Positions 21,119 to 31,100 of a stretch of 64,000 nucleotides of DNA are shown one piece after another. A program made the translations under genes and the position numbers. The notes beneath the pieces are model-generated. The model searched no databases. It saw only the letters and a program-made list of their open reading frames with translations, and was not told the origin of the DNA. The stretch's first letter is position 1. Each line of letters starts with the position of its first letter. The DNA comes from Chondrus crispus (taxonomy: Eukaryota; Rhodophyta; Florideophyceae; Gigartinales; Gigartinaceae), in contig NW_005178601.1 of NCBI RefSeq assembly GCF_000350225.1, positions 286,275-350,274 on the forward strand, read 5' to 3'.

Positions 21119-22408
21119 AGGACGCATCCGGTTCAAATACGTAAACATTGCCTTTAAATCCGATGCAAATTTATACAGCAAGGACTGTGTCGCGCGACGC
21201 AGGAAGTATTCGGACATTTTCTCCCTTTTAGAAACCAGCGGCCGTCGAAAACGCCGAGCCGAAACCCAACCCCGGCCTTCCCCAGAACGTGCATATGCGG
21301 AGGTGCCATCATTAAGCGTACGCAATCTTCGGGCTATTTTTAAACCAAGGTAATCGCAGGCTCCAGGCAGCCGACTCATTGCTTTCTCAATATCCCCACC
21401 CTTTCCAACCTCAGCCCGAAAAATGAAAAGTCATGCGCAACGCGCTGTGGCATGAAGTTCAGCTAACGCCATTTTCCATCTGGACCGGAATTACCATCAT
21501 TACAACAACGGTGCCTCTGCGCCCCGCATCCTTAGGACGGGATTCTAGGGCATTATAATGTATATCGCAAGCTTGTGTTGCTCGAGCGCGTTCACCAGGC
21601 GGGAGGATTCTGACGAATATTCGTGTTCACTTGTAGTCCTCAAACGCAATAAAGTTCGTTTACGTACTGCAGTTTCATATGACTAATGCAATGATTTGAT
21701 ATTCGTTTCTTTTTTCGGCGTCCGTAGGGTTCACTAGCACCACTTGTACACACCGTGCCTGGCCTTATTCCACGGTCACCCATTCTGAGGGTGAGTTTTC
21801 TCCCTCCTTGATATAAAGACCGGTACGGACACGTAGGGTCCGTACGTTACCGTGTGTAAAATCTGGCTTGAGGCCTAATTCTAAACGGTCCCGAACTCTT
21901 CTTCTGATTACCGCTCAAGTGATTCTAGTGGTGACAGTGATTCACAGAGGAAGGGCACTGATGAGGACGACATCCAAGAGTAGGTACTGGGTATTTCATA
22001 CTTTCAATAGCGAGAACAGTATCATCATCACTCTGTAGTGACACTTCTATCTTCATTGCACAATTAAATCTAAAGCAACTATGATTAAAAGAACAGTAAT
22101 TCAATGACACATGACTGACTTTCAAAGCAATCCGGACTGGATGATGTCGGTACCTTTGGAGCCCATACCCAGCTGTTCACTTGCACGTCTAAGTCTCATG
22201 GTATTTAGATGCTGCACAGAGCCGTGCATCTTTAAATGTGACCGTTACAAAAATATCGATTTCACAAAAAACACATATGTCTATATACTGACTACGTTCC
22301 AATGGTTACCCCCAACTCTTTAGTCTTCGGTATATATTTCAAACAAATTTCTCAAGTATCACTTTCCAAGGGAAATTAACGGAGGACGATACCATCCACC
22401 AGTTGATA
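21119..22408. other. Non-coding spacer; possible hairpin near 21830-21860
   Basis: No gene is recognised. Around 21810-21860 there is a TATA-like TTGATATAAAGACC followed by an inverted pair GTACGGAC/GTCCGTAC, which could be LTR- or promoter-derived, but I cannot pair it with a second copy. Confidence 0.3.
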
Positions 22409-23776
22409 ATGGTATCAGATCTTTTCAATGGCCTCCAATTCGGGAGTGATATAGAGGTCTACTATACCTTGGAGAATGAAGAAGAAAGCAAGGCATGGTT
22501 CCCAGCAACAGTCATTAGTCTCAACTACCTTCATGATGATCGTCGAGAGGTGCTCAAAGGGACCATTCAATACAAGGCAGCGTTTGGATTCAGGGCATGT
22601 AAAAGCAAGGTTACTTTCAAGGAGGGAAACGAGTTTGTACAAGATGGACAAAAGTTTAGCTGGAGACTCAAAGATACATCCGTGCGATTGGATAACAGCG
22701 CAAGCTCAGACGTGGCAAGCGCATCGATGGATGCAGATGATATGGACTATGCTCCAGGTAGTGCCATGGTAGAAAAATGCAAGAAGGTTAACCACACGAC
22801 GACTGTCTCACTTGACCAGAATACAATCAAAGATACTCGTGAGCTAAATGCTCTTTCCAGACGCCTTCAGTATCTTGAGGAAGTGGTGAAAGGACAGCAA
22901 TCCTCGATTACGACTGCACTATGGACTCAGAATCCGCTCCTCATTTCTGATGCAGGCTCCAATATTCCTCTTAAGTTTATTTCGTTGCGTCTAGAGCATT
23001 GGTTACTCAAGACACCGACACGTCCTACCCCAGTTGAAATAACCCGTGGAACGAAGTGGTTTGTACAAGACTCATTTAAGGCGCGAGCAGACTGCACATT
23101 GCTCCAGTTTGATTCTATATCCGAAAGAGTCAAAGCTCAGCTACGAACAAAGGTTTCTATTCTTCCGGAAGATTATATGTGCCGGAAATCAGTTGTGAAG
23201 GAGACGAGTATATACTTTAGGAGCTTCCTAGACTTGTCAGAAGCACTCGGACCAGCATCACCGCAAGTTGTCAGAGACGTGATCATCGCAAAAAGGCTGG
23301 AAAAAGGTACCGACAATTATGTATCTGCCAGAGTGATAGGCTGTATGGCCGGTCCCAACACCGAATCTCTTTCTGACCCGTGCTATATGACAATTGGAGA
23401 TTCTCTTGCTGTTATAAGGGATGACGAGGATGAACAACGGCACGTTGTATTTCGTCGGGATTGCACTTGGGATTCCATAGAGCAGACCTACTCCTATCCA
23501 CTGGAAGACATAAGACTATCAGAGCTTAACTTCCAAGAACGCATTTCCAAGGTAATGAGTGCTGAAAAAGTGGTCAGCGGACCATCGGACCGGAAGGAGT
23601 CGTTCTACCTGCGATGGAATCTTCAATCCAATCCTTGTCAGTCTATATTTGCTGATGTAAATCGCAGCGACGTACTAGGAGTACTTGAAGTGCATGTCCC
23701 ATTCATCTCTATCAAAGGGTCTGCCCATGTGAAGCAATTCATCACTGTTGCCAAAGTTCTGGGCCTCTTTAAGTAA
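22409..23776 (+). CDS. Unknown protein with Tudor/Agenet-like N-terminus (455 aa)
   Basis: Uninterrupted frame from the ATG at 22409. Residues about 8-90 (GSDIEVYYTLENEEESKAWFPATVISL...LKGTIQYKA...F) have the pattern of Tudor/Agenet barrels, which bind methylated histone tails: a hydrophobic strand, then W-PA-VI, then a charged loop. A predicted helical stretch follows (LNALSRRLQYLEEVVKGQQ). The remaining 270 aa, including HVVFRRDCTWDS, match nothing I know. It converges on the 769-aa minus-strand gene, 93 bp between stops. The Tudor assignment is from pattern only. Confidence 0.5.
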   Translation: MVSDLFNGLQFGSDIEVYYTLENEEESKAWFPATVISLNYLHDDRREVLKGTIQYKAAFGFRACKSKVTFKEGNEFVQDGQKFSWRLKDTSVRLDNSASSDVASASMDADDMDYAPGSAMVEKCKKVNHTTTVSLDQNTIKDTRELNALSRRLQYLEEVVKGQQSSITTALWTQNPLLISDAGSNIPLKFISLRLEHWLLKTPTRPTPVEITRGTKWFVQDSFKARADCTLLQFDSISERVKAQLRTKVSILPEDYMCRKSVVKETSIYFRSFLDLSEALGPASPQVVRDVIIAKRLEKGTDNYVSARVIGCMAGPNTESLSDPCYMTIGDSLAVIRDDEDEQRHVVFRRDCTWDSIEQTYSYPLEDIRLSELNFQERISKVMSAEKVVSGPSDRKESFYLRWNLQSNPCQSIFADVNRSDVLGVLEVHVPFISIKGSAHVKQFITVAKVLGLFK

Positions 23777-23869
23777 ACTCAATTCATTCATGCTACAGCA
23801 GTCTCCCGCTTTACGCATTTTTCACTGTGGTGAACTAAGAAGTTTCACTCTCACATCAAATACGACCCC

Positions 23870-26179
23870 TTATAAATCGAAGTCGTGGACCATGACCACA
23901 TCCTCATCGTCTTCGACTTGATCCGCCTGGATTTCATCCTCACCATCCACCACGCTCAGATCATCATTATCCTCGTGATGTGAACCTGAACGGACCGGGG
24001 GATCGTGCACGGAGTTGTACATATCTACGGACATCACTAGCTTCTCCTTCAAAATACTGGACAGTTGCTGTGGAAGCTCACCCCGCTTTTCTCCCTGTCC
24101 TTCAGTCAAAAGATCTGAGTAGAGCGATCTCAGTCGCGACCGCCATGATCCATTGTGGTGATCCTGGCCATCCACTTCATGCAATATCTGCTCGTTTCGA
24201 GAAAATGCACCCCTCGCCTCGATCACCTTCATCAGCATGATCTCCCGAAACAGGACAGCAGTCATGTAAATCACACGAAAGGATTCCTTGGATATTGAAT
24301 AGAGGTCTTCATCACTGCCACACCTGGTAAAAGCCACCAAGAACTTCAAGGCGACGTGCATGGCATTGAGTCGGATAACAATTTTTCGAGTCTCCTTCCT
24401 TCCATCCTTGTCTTTCGTCTCAACGTCATACGTAGTGATAAATATGAAGGGATCGCTTTCAGAAATCAGCTTCTTCCATGCTATCAAATTCAGGGGGTTC
24501 ACCTCAGCGACCGACTTCATAGCAGTACGACAGGTTCCGTCTGGGATATCTTGGAGGTTCATGTGCGGGCGGGGTGGATTCTCATACTGGAATGAGACTC
24601 CCACTTGACTTTGGAAAACATATGAGAAGTTTTGAAAGAAGGATTTCCGCCCAAGCTCCCTGGACTTGTTCAGAAACTGATTACCTATCTTGAAAACGCG
24701 GCGAACGATCTCAACCCTAATGTCTTCGTCCTTGATGAATCCAATTGGCTCATCTTCGCCCATCTTATCGCTTCGACGCCGAGCCACACGCCGGGCCTTC
24801 TTGATGGCCGTTGAAGCAAATTCTTCGTTGAAGAAAGACTCGACTGTGATCATTGTTATGTAGCCCGGCCTCAGCCAAAAAGGTTTCTCAGCGGTCTTCA
24901 GCTTCCCGCGGATGTTCGGATGTACCATTTCGAGTGACTTCGTCCCAATACTCGGATTGTTCATTGCATTTGCAATCAAGCTCTTTCCCCAAGCCTTTCG
25001 CAGGACCAGATACTGACGAGCTTGCTTCGTACCCAGCAGCTCCTCGGTTTTCTCCTCGCTTGGGTCCCTTTTCCACAAAAGGACCTCGACAAGTAAAAGT
25101 CCGAACCCCAACACTTCGGAACTATTGACGTCCAATTGAAGCTTGGAAAATTGTGTGTCACGACTCACACCCTCTAAGGATTCACTCGCTTCCTTTCTCT
25201 GAGGAAGAACTCTCATGGTGCAATTTATCAACGCTCTTGTGAAGATAATGCACATGAATTTCCCTGCGAAGATGTCCTCCATAGGCCTAAGGAGGTCGTT
25301 TAAAGAGGCCTTCTCGGCTGCTTTTCCTGTCTTCGGCAGGGCGGAATTCAGAAGAACAATGTTGACGGCGTCCTGGCAGCGTGATAACGTCCGCTCTAAG
25401 GTCGAGACACGAGAAGATACAGCCTTGATTGCACCCAGAATTTCCTTTTTTTCAATGGCGAGCTGCTTCTCCAAACGAGCATGCAGTTCCTGCATGACTC
25501 GAAGTACTCCGTGGTTAGAGTCTTCCCCAAGTGCTCGAGCCAAATGGGGGCCCCGGGGCTGACTCGGCAAGGAACCTGCCATGCACTCACGACGCGTGGG
25601 AACGACGACGTCTTCCACATCTTGAGTTTCGGCGACCCCGTCCATCTCTGCTGCACTAGCCTGCACACTCTCGTCGACGAACTCCTCTGGCTCGCGTCCA
25701 TGGAGCTCGAGCAACTGACGGTTCGCCCGTTTGCGTTCTGTGTGTTCATCTTCCTCGCCATGATCTCCATCCCCGAACAAAAGGGAAAAGTCTTCACCCG
25801 GAGACGAACCGATGGCGCGCTTGCGCTTGCCCGCACGCGGAGGTGCTGCATCAGACGGACCACTTCCCTGACTTCGAACGGGAAGCGAGCACGTGTGAGA
25901 TGGCGGACTGCCTTGGGGTGTCCTGACTGTATTGCTTGAAACCCGCCGGGATTCCTGCCCAGCCGCTGCGGGAGTAGCTTCGGCCGCAACACGAGGAGAT
26001 GACCGGCGTTCCGCGGGGACCTGAGCCCCAGGCGCTTGGCTGTTAGACTTCCGAGATGTCAGGGGTCCCTTCTGCTGAGACAAGCGGCCTCGCTGATTGC
26101 CTGAAGCAGCGGGTTTCATGGCCGCAGAACGCGAATGAGCACGCCCTGCCTTCTTCCCAGACCTTTTTCGCGGGGTCAT
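23870..26179 (-). CDS. Unknown nuclear-type protein, 769 aa
   Basis: Single frame with an ATG at 26179. Residues 1-200 are basic, Ser/Pro/Ala-rich and low complexity (TPRKRSGKKAGRAHSRSAAMK; AGKRKRAIGSS), typical of nuclear proteins. About 230-270 is a likely coiled coil (LHARLEKQLAIEKKEILGAIKAVSSRVSTLERTL). The middle to C-terminal part (about 300-690) is a well-formed globular region with no family I recognise. The tail is acidic (DDLSVVDGEDEIQADQVEDDEDVVMVHDFDL). It is followed on the same strand, upstream in the window sense, by the 312-aa gene. A basic head, coiled coil and acidic tail suit a DNA- or chromatin-associated role, but this is inference. Confidence 0.55.
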   Translation of the reverse strand: MTPRKRSGKKAGRAHSRSAAMKPAASGNQRGRLSQQKGPLTSRKSNSQAPGAQVPAERRSSPRVAAEATPAAAGQESRRVSSNTVRTPQGSPPSHTCSLPVRSQGSGPSDAAPPRAGKRKRAIGSSPGEDFSLLFGDGDHGEEDEHTERKRANRQLLELHGREPEEFVDESVQASAAEMDGVAETQDVEDVVVPTRRECMAGSLPSQPRGPHLARALGEDSNHGVLRVMQELHARLEKQLAIEKKEILGAIKAVSSRVSTLERTLSRCQDAVNIVLLNSALPKTGKAAEKASLNDLLRPMEDIFAGKFMCIIFTRALINCTMRVLPQRKEASESLEGVSRDTQFSKLQLDVNSSEVLGFGLLLVEVLLWKRDPSEEKTEELLGTKQARQYLVLRKAWGKSLIANAMNNPSIGTKSLEMVHPNIRGKLKTAEKPFWLRPGYITMITVESFFNEEFASTAIKKARRVARRRSDKMGEDEPIGFIKDEDIRVEIVRRVFKIGNQFLNKSRELGRKSFFQNFSYVFQSQVGVSFQYENPPRPHMNLQDIPDGTCRTAMKSVAEVNPLNLIAWKKLISESDPFIFITTYDVETKDKDGRKETRKIVIRLNAMHVALKFLVAFTRCGSDEDLYSISKESFRVIYMTAVLFREIMLMKVIEARGAFSRNEQILHEVDGQDHHNGSWRSRLRSLYSDLLTEGQGEKRGELPQQLSSILKEKLVMSVDMYNSVHDPPVRSGSHHEDNDDLSVVDGEDEIQADQVEDDEDVVMVHDFDL

Positions 26180-26279
26180 TGAGCCTCAGTAGGAACACAA
26201 GATGCGCAAAGTCGGGAAGCAAAGGAAAAATGATGGCGAGAGGACTCAATCAGTTGAGAAAACGTGAAAAGGTCGATGA

Positions 26280-26639
26280 ACGCCTCTGGTACTAGCGCGG
26301 GTTAGGCATGAGCTTATTCTGGTACGAGCACGTGAAGGTTAAGGACATCACGGGCAAGCGCTGGTTTAGTAGGCAGCAGAATAGCACATCACTTTGCTAC
26401 ATCGAGGTATCAAAAAAACATTTCCGTTACAACTATGGTACTCCAGCAAAAGTTCTGGTCCAGTCACTGGCCGGAACCAGAAACGCCCCTCATCCCCGTG
26501 CTGAATGGGAACGGCCAAAAAGGCTGGCAAAATATGGCTGCCCGCGAACCAATGACCCACGGGCCACCGTTCATTGCTGGCAAAAATCCAGCATTTTTTG
26601 GCCCCAAAAATAGCAACATCATTGCTTTTATTAAATTTA
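26280..26639. other. Spacer between the two minus-strand genes
   Basis: Nothing coding is recognised. It would hold the promoter of the 769-aa gene and the 3' end of the 312-aa gene. Repeated CCAGCA/TGGC words are present without clear terminal repeats. Confidence 0.3.
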
Positions 26640-27578
26640 TCATAAATCTGACCTTCCTGTGTACTCATGCATAGAAACCTCTTTCAAGTGGTGAAATAGC
26701 ATAGCAGCGAGTTCCCTAAACGCGTAATCTTGCTCCTTGGTCCTCTTCCAAGCAGTAGGATCCGCAAGCTTCAAATCCATCGCGGCGTTTCGGTGTCCCC
26801 GGAATGTATGGCTCTGTGACGTAGGCGCAAAGCCGCTGTCGCTCTCACCGAGAACCATAAAGGTTCCACTTGATTCCTTGAAGAGAATGTACGGGGAAAT
26901 CATTGACTCGCAGCTCTCGAGGCCTATCTTCTTCGCCAAGGATGTCCACGCCTTTACAATGAGTTGAACGGCGAAGCCCAGACGATTTCCGCAGGTATAG
27001 CTTATCCGAAACGGACTCGAAATCTTGTTCCGGCGTTTCCGTTCTCTCTGAAAGTAGTCCACAGCAACTTTCAAGGCGTGAATGTAGATAATAACCTCGA
27101 ATGTATCAGGAGGCTTTGTAGCGAAGTAAGACTTAGACGAACTTGGCACAGCATATCTGTTGCCCTTGGCTGGAATATACTTGCTCCCAACCACTAACGA
27201 GGGGCTGATCTTACCCGACGCGAAGAGCATCTCGAAAAGTTCGAAGATTCGAGAGTCTTTTTCCCCGTACATGACAAAGGAAACTGCAGATTTGAAGATT
27301 TGCTTCACCTGTTCTGTACCGAGCTCTCTGAGAATAGGTGGTCCGTCGTTGAATGAAGATCGAAAATTTCCGGGATCTCTTCGCTTCCTATTTTTGTTCA
27401 GCAGTAACGCCTTTAGTGCTTTGACCGCGCTGTCATCATCTTGCTTGTGTATCCAGCGTAGTACATCAGACGTCTTGGATTCGCGAAGGTTGAAATTTGT
27501 TCTGAATTTCTCGTTTCTCAGAATGTGAAACAAGTGAGTGAGACACAACTGGGTGAAGCTGACAGGAGCGGAAGTCAT
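26640..27578 (-). CDS. Unknown protein, 312 aa
   Basis: Uninterrupted frame from the ATG at 27578. A mixed alpha/beta composition without signal peptide or membrane segment. Basic patches include LLLNKNRKRRDPG and YFQRERKRRNK. The segment VIIYIHALKVAVDYF slightly recalls KIVIRLNAMHVALKFLVAF in the neighbouring 769-aa protein, so the two could share a fold or be partners, but the resemblance is weak. Same strand as that gene, with about 460 bp between them. Confidence 0.5.
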   Translation of the reverse strand: MTSAPVSFTQLCLTHLFHILRNEKFRTNFNLRESKTSDVLRWIHKQDDDSAVKALKALLLNKNRKRRDPGNFRSSFNDGPPILRELGTEQVKQIFKSAVSFVMYGEKDSRIFELFEMLFASGKISPSLVVGSKYIPAKGNRYAVPSSSKSYFATKPPDTFEVIIYIHALKVAVDYFQRERKRRNKISSPFRISYTCGNRLGFAVQLIVKAWTSLAKKIGLESCESMISPYILFKESSGTFMVLGESDSGFAPTSQSHTFRGHRNAAMDLKLADPTAWKRTKEQDYAFRELAAMLFHHLKEVSMHEYTGRSDL

Positions 27579-27673
27579 AATTCAATGGTGATTATTTTCC
27601 GAAGTGAAGTCTGGAAAAGTAAGGACTGGATGGGCTGTTAGAGACGGCGTAGTGAAAAAAGGGTATGCTTCGG

Positions 27674-27917
27674 AAAAGTGTTCGGGCGAACAGTCGGGAT
27701 TTGCTGGTCATGGTTCGCGAACCATGACTAGCAAATCTGGACTGTTATTTTTTGTTAAAATTACAGATGTTTATACTGGGCTGGTCATGGTTCGCGAACC
27801 ATGACCAGCAAAATATGGACTGTTACTTTTTTGTTAAAATTATAGGCGTTTATAATTTGCTGGTCATGGTTCGCGAACCATGACCAGCAAATCCCGACTG
27901 TTCGCCCGAACACTTTT
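27674..27917. mobile_element. Small TIR element with three internal palindromes
   Basis: Left end AAAAGTGTTCGGGCGAACAG and right end its reverse complement (CTGTTCGCCCGAACACTTTT), continuing as matching inverted arms. A 23-24-bp palindrome (GGTCATGGTTCGCGAACCATGAC) occurs at 27706, 27783 and 27862. The core carries two TGTTA(T/C)TTTTTTGTTAAAATTA copies. No coding capacity. A lone copy of the first ~29 bp of the end lies at 32259-32287. Confidence 0.85.
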
Positions 27918-28181
27918 TCAAAGTGGGACGAAGCCTGCAAAGTACCACCATCCCAGGTGGTAAAAATCCGTAAAAATCCGTAAAATCGGGTAAAAAAGCC
28001 AGGCCCTTAGCCAGTCGCATCTCATCTCTTCTTAACGGCGTGGCGCGACGGACAGCTTTCATTCGGAACCCCCCATTCATCCATCTCTTTGCGTCTCTAT
28101 CACATTTGTCTTCCCCGCTTATCTACATATCCCTCGCAAGGAAAGCCAGTCTTCCGCGTTAAGTACACCCTTGTGAAAACC

Positions 28182-31100
28182 ATGCCAAATGCAACTACGC
28201 GTGGTCGAAGATCTCGACGCCGTGGGCGTAGCGGTGCCCGTACCGGAAGCAGTGGTGCAACAGGGAGTGCCCTTAACGAAGCCCTTGTCCGCAAAGTCCT
28301 CGGACGTGACTATGGCAAGGGTTTAGAAGCTCGTGGCATCAAGAAGGGCGTCCATGTCAAGCTGTTCGCAGTTGTGAGAGATGCAGTTATGGAAGTGGGG
28401 ACTGCGAAACTGTCTACAGCTGGGGACGAGAGTGAAATTGTGCAACGCAGACTACACTTGCATAAACTTCCCCAAACCGCGAAACAAGACCTCGTGGTCG
28501 TAACGGGTGCATCGCTCACGACGAATGCAAGTAATCATCCCTATCCCTACAAATTCAAAGGAGGTGAGGGACCACCTGAAAAATTACGTGATTTGCACAC
28601 TGCTGGCCTCTACGCCTGGGATACGAGGATGATGATTCCAGTAGAAGCTCAGGCCGAAGAAGAGAACAATCCTTCCGGTCTGAAAAGTTCGTGTGAATTA
28701 CCGCCGGCACCGAGACCAGCTGACCAAAGACCGAAACCCGAAGAAGCAGGAAAAATGCAATTCGATACCGCTGCGACGCCTGTGCCGCAGCCATATCCGG
28801 GTGCGCCAGAAGGTGACGAAGCCATTGAAGTTACCCCTGCTATGCCTGCGCCAGTGATTGACGTTGACAAAATGGTTCCTGCCGCACCAGAAGATGAGGA
28901 TCTGGGTGATACGATCGAGCTCGCTGAGCATGGAAAAGATGTCAATATCCGCTGCTACGACATGTCTGCCTACGTGAGAGTGGAAGTGAGCGTTATGCTG
29001 TCCCAAGTTCTCCAGCCACCTTGTACACTTCGGGATACTGCAACCAAGTATGTCAAACGGCTTGAGGAGGGCTTCATAACCTACGGCTACGACTACGGAA
29101 GCGGGTTGATGACAATAACTATTCGTCGTGTTGAGAACCCGAATGTGGGTGATGTGGACCTTGGTGGCCTCGTCATGGAAAATCGGTTGGCCGATGATGG
29201 GCACGGTAGTGAGGTCGTCTCAAGGTATTTGAGGGGTGATATACGTGCGGTTGTTGTCGATGGTCTTCATCGTCGACAGAGTATGAAGAATATATTGCAT
29301 ACTCGAGGTGAGGAACCCGGGCTGAAATGGCTACATGAACCGCTCCGTATGGTGCTTATTCTTCGCCGTGATGGGAAGGACATGAACAGCACCGAGATGC
29401 TTCACCTTGGCTCCCATCGGAATCAGGTAGCATCGACAGTGCGTCTTTTCGAGAGCTTGGAAGAACATATTCACGGTGTCCTGTCCTATCTGAAGTCTTT
29501 CGCATTAGAAACTGGCCTCACCGTCGATGAAGTAAGGCCGTCGAATGTTGCCGCAGAGATGTGCACATCGGAGATTATTCCGAACATGAAGAAGCCCACG
29601 TATCGCCGCTACGCAAGGATTGCCAAGATTTTCGCGAAATATCCCCGTGCATTTGATAGGCTGTTGTCCTTCAAACCCGATGAGCGACCGAAGATTGGGG
29701 CTGTGCATCTTGACCACAGCAAGTTTTACGAGGTCGATGAGTGCGGTGTTATGCTCTTCCTGGATAGCATACATGCATATGTCCGCAACCCTGCATCTTC
29801 AGGGGCATTTGACGCAACTCCCTTCTTTGGAACGGCTATGGAACTTTACCAGATTTTTCGCCGTAAGTTCAACCTATATGGCATTCCAGGACGACTGTCC
29901 TTTTCGGAGTTCCTAGAAGTACAAGTGAAGCAACCAAAAAACAAGACAAGTTCCATTGGTGATCTTTTCGTGAACAGTATGAGATTGTTTTCCAGCAAGA
30001 AGGTTGATGAAGATAAGAACTCGCAGAGATCCTCACGTTTTGGTTCAAGGATTACCTCCCATTTCGAGCCGAAACAAGCCGGGAATAAGCCCAAAGCAGC
30101 GCCAGCGGCAGGTGCATCGACTTCTACAGCGGCAGTGCCATCTTCCGTCGTCGTCAAGTCAAATGGCTCTGGTGGTGCGAAGACACCCGTGCTGTCACCC
30201 GCGAAAACAGGCTCGAGGACGCCCATCACATCATCTCCCGAACCAGCCCCATCTCGTCGCAGTGGTCGTAAGCGGAAAGCTTCACCTCCCCCTTCACCTC
30301 CTATTAAAGTCTTCACCACGACTGAATCCCGTCCAAAGGCGAAGAAGAAGGCGAAGAAGAAGGCCACTTGGGCCAAGCAGACTGCCACGAACACACCGCT
30401 TTCTGTCCAACCTGTCCGACCTCCGATCGAAATCGTTGATACGGACGGGTCTCGTGAGCCCCTCCTACGCAAATCTGAAGTGCCGTTCGATGACTTCTTG
30501 CCTCCTCTGCTCCCTGTCGGTTACAGAGATGCACCCGTTTACCGTGGTGAGGTTGACCCTTGGTGGAAAGATGCCCTGTTGAGGACTCCCTCCGAAGTCG
30601 TCTCTATTGCCAATAAAGTGCAAGCGGACGGAGGCGAATTGCACCACACTCCATTGCTAGAAGCTTTGCATATTCCCTTAGGTCATAGAGCTCACAATTT
30701 CGTGGACGTTGAAGATTTGACATATATGCATCGAGTGGCCTGGCTCATGGCTGCTCAAAAGCAGCACCTCGAATCAGTGAGGCAGGCAAACCCCGTTTTG
30801 GGTGACTCAGAAAGTGAGCTAGATTGGAATACGGTAACGTCGTCCTTTGAGAAAGGCGAAGGTAGGGCATACTTTATGAGGAAAGGAATGCTACTGCAGG
30901 AGCGTGGGTTCTGCATACTGGAAGGTTTTGCAGAACCACACTCGCTGGCCAAAGAAGTGATACAGGCCCGGCAACCCCCTCTTAGCATTGTGAACACGGA
31001 CACTGGTATTCAGGAGCTATTCGACCACTATCTTTCAACGTTTCCAGGAGAGAATGAGCTGAAAAAGGAGAAGAATCGCACTCTTTGGAACCCGATAGTC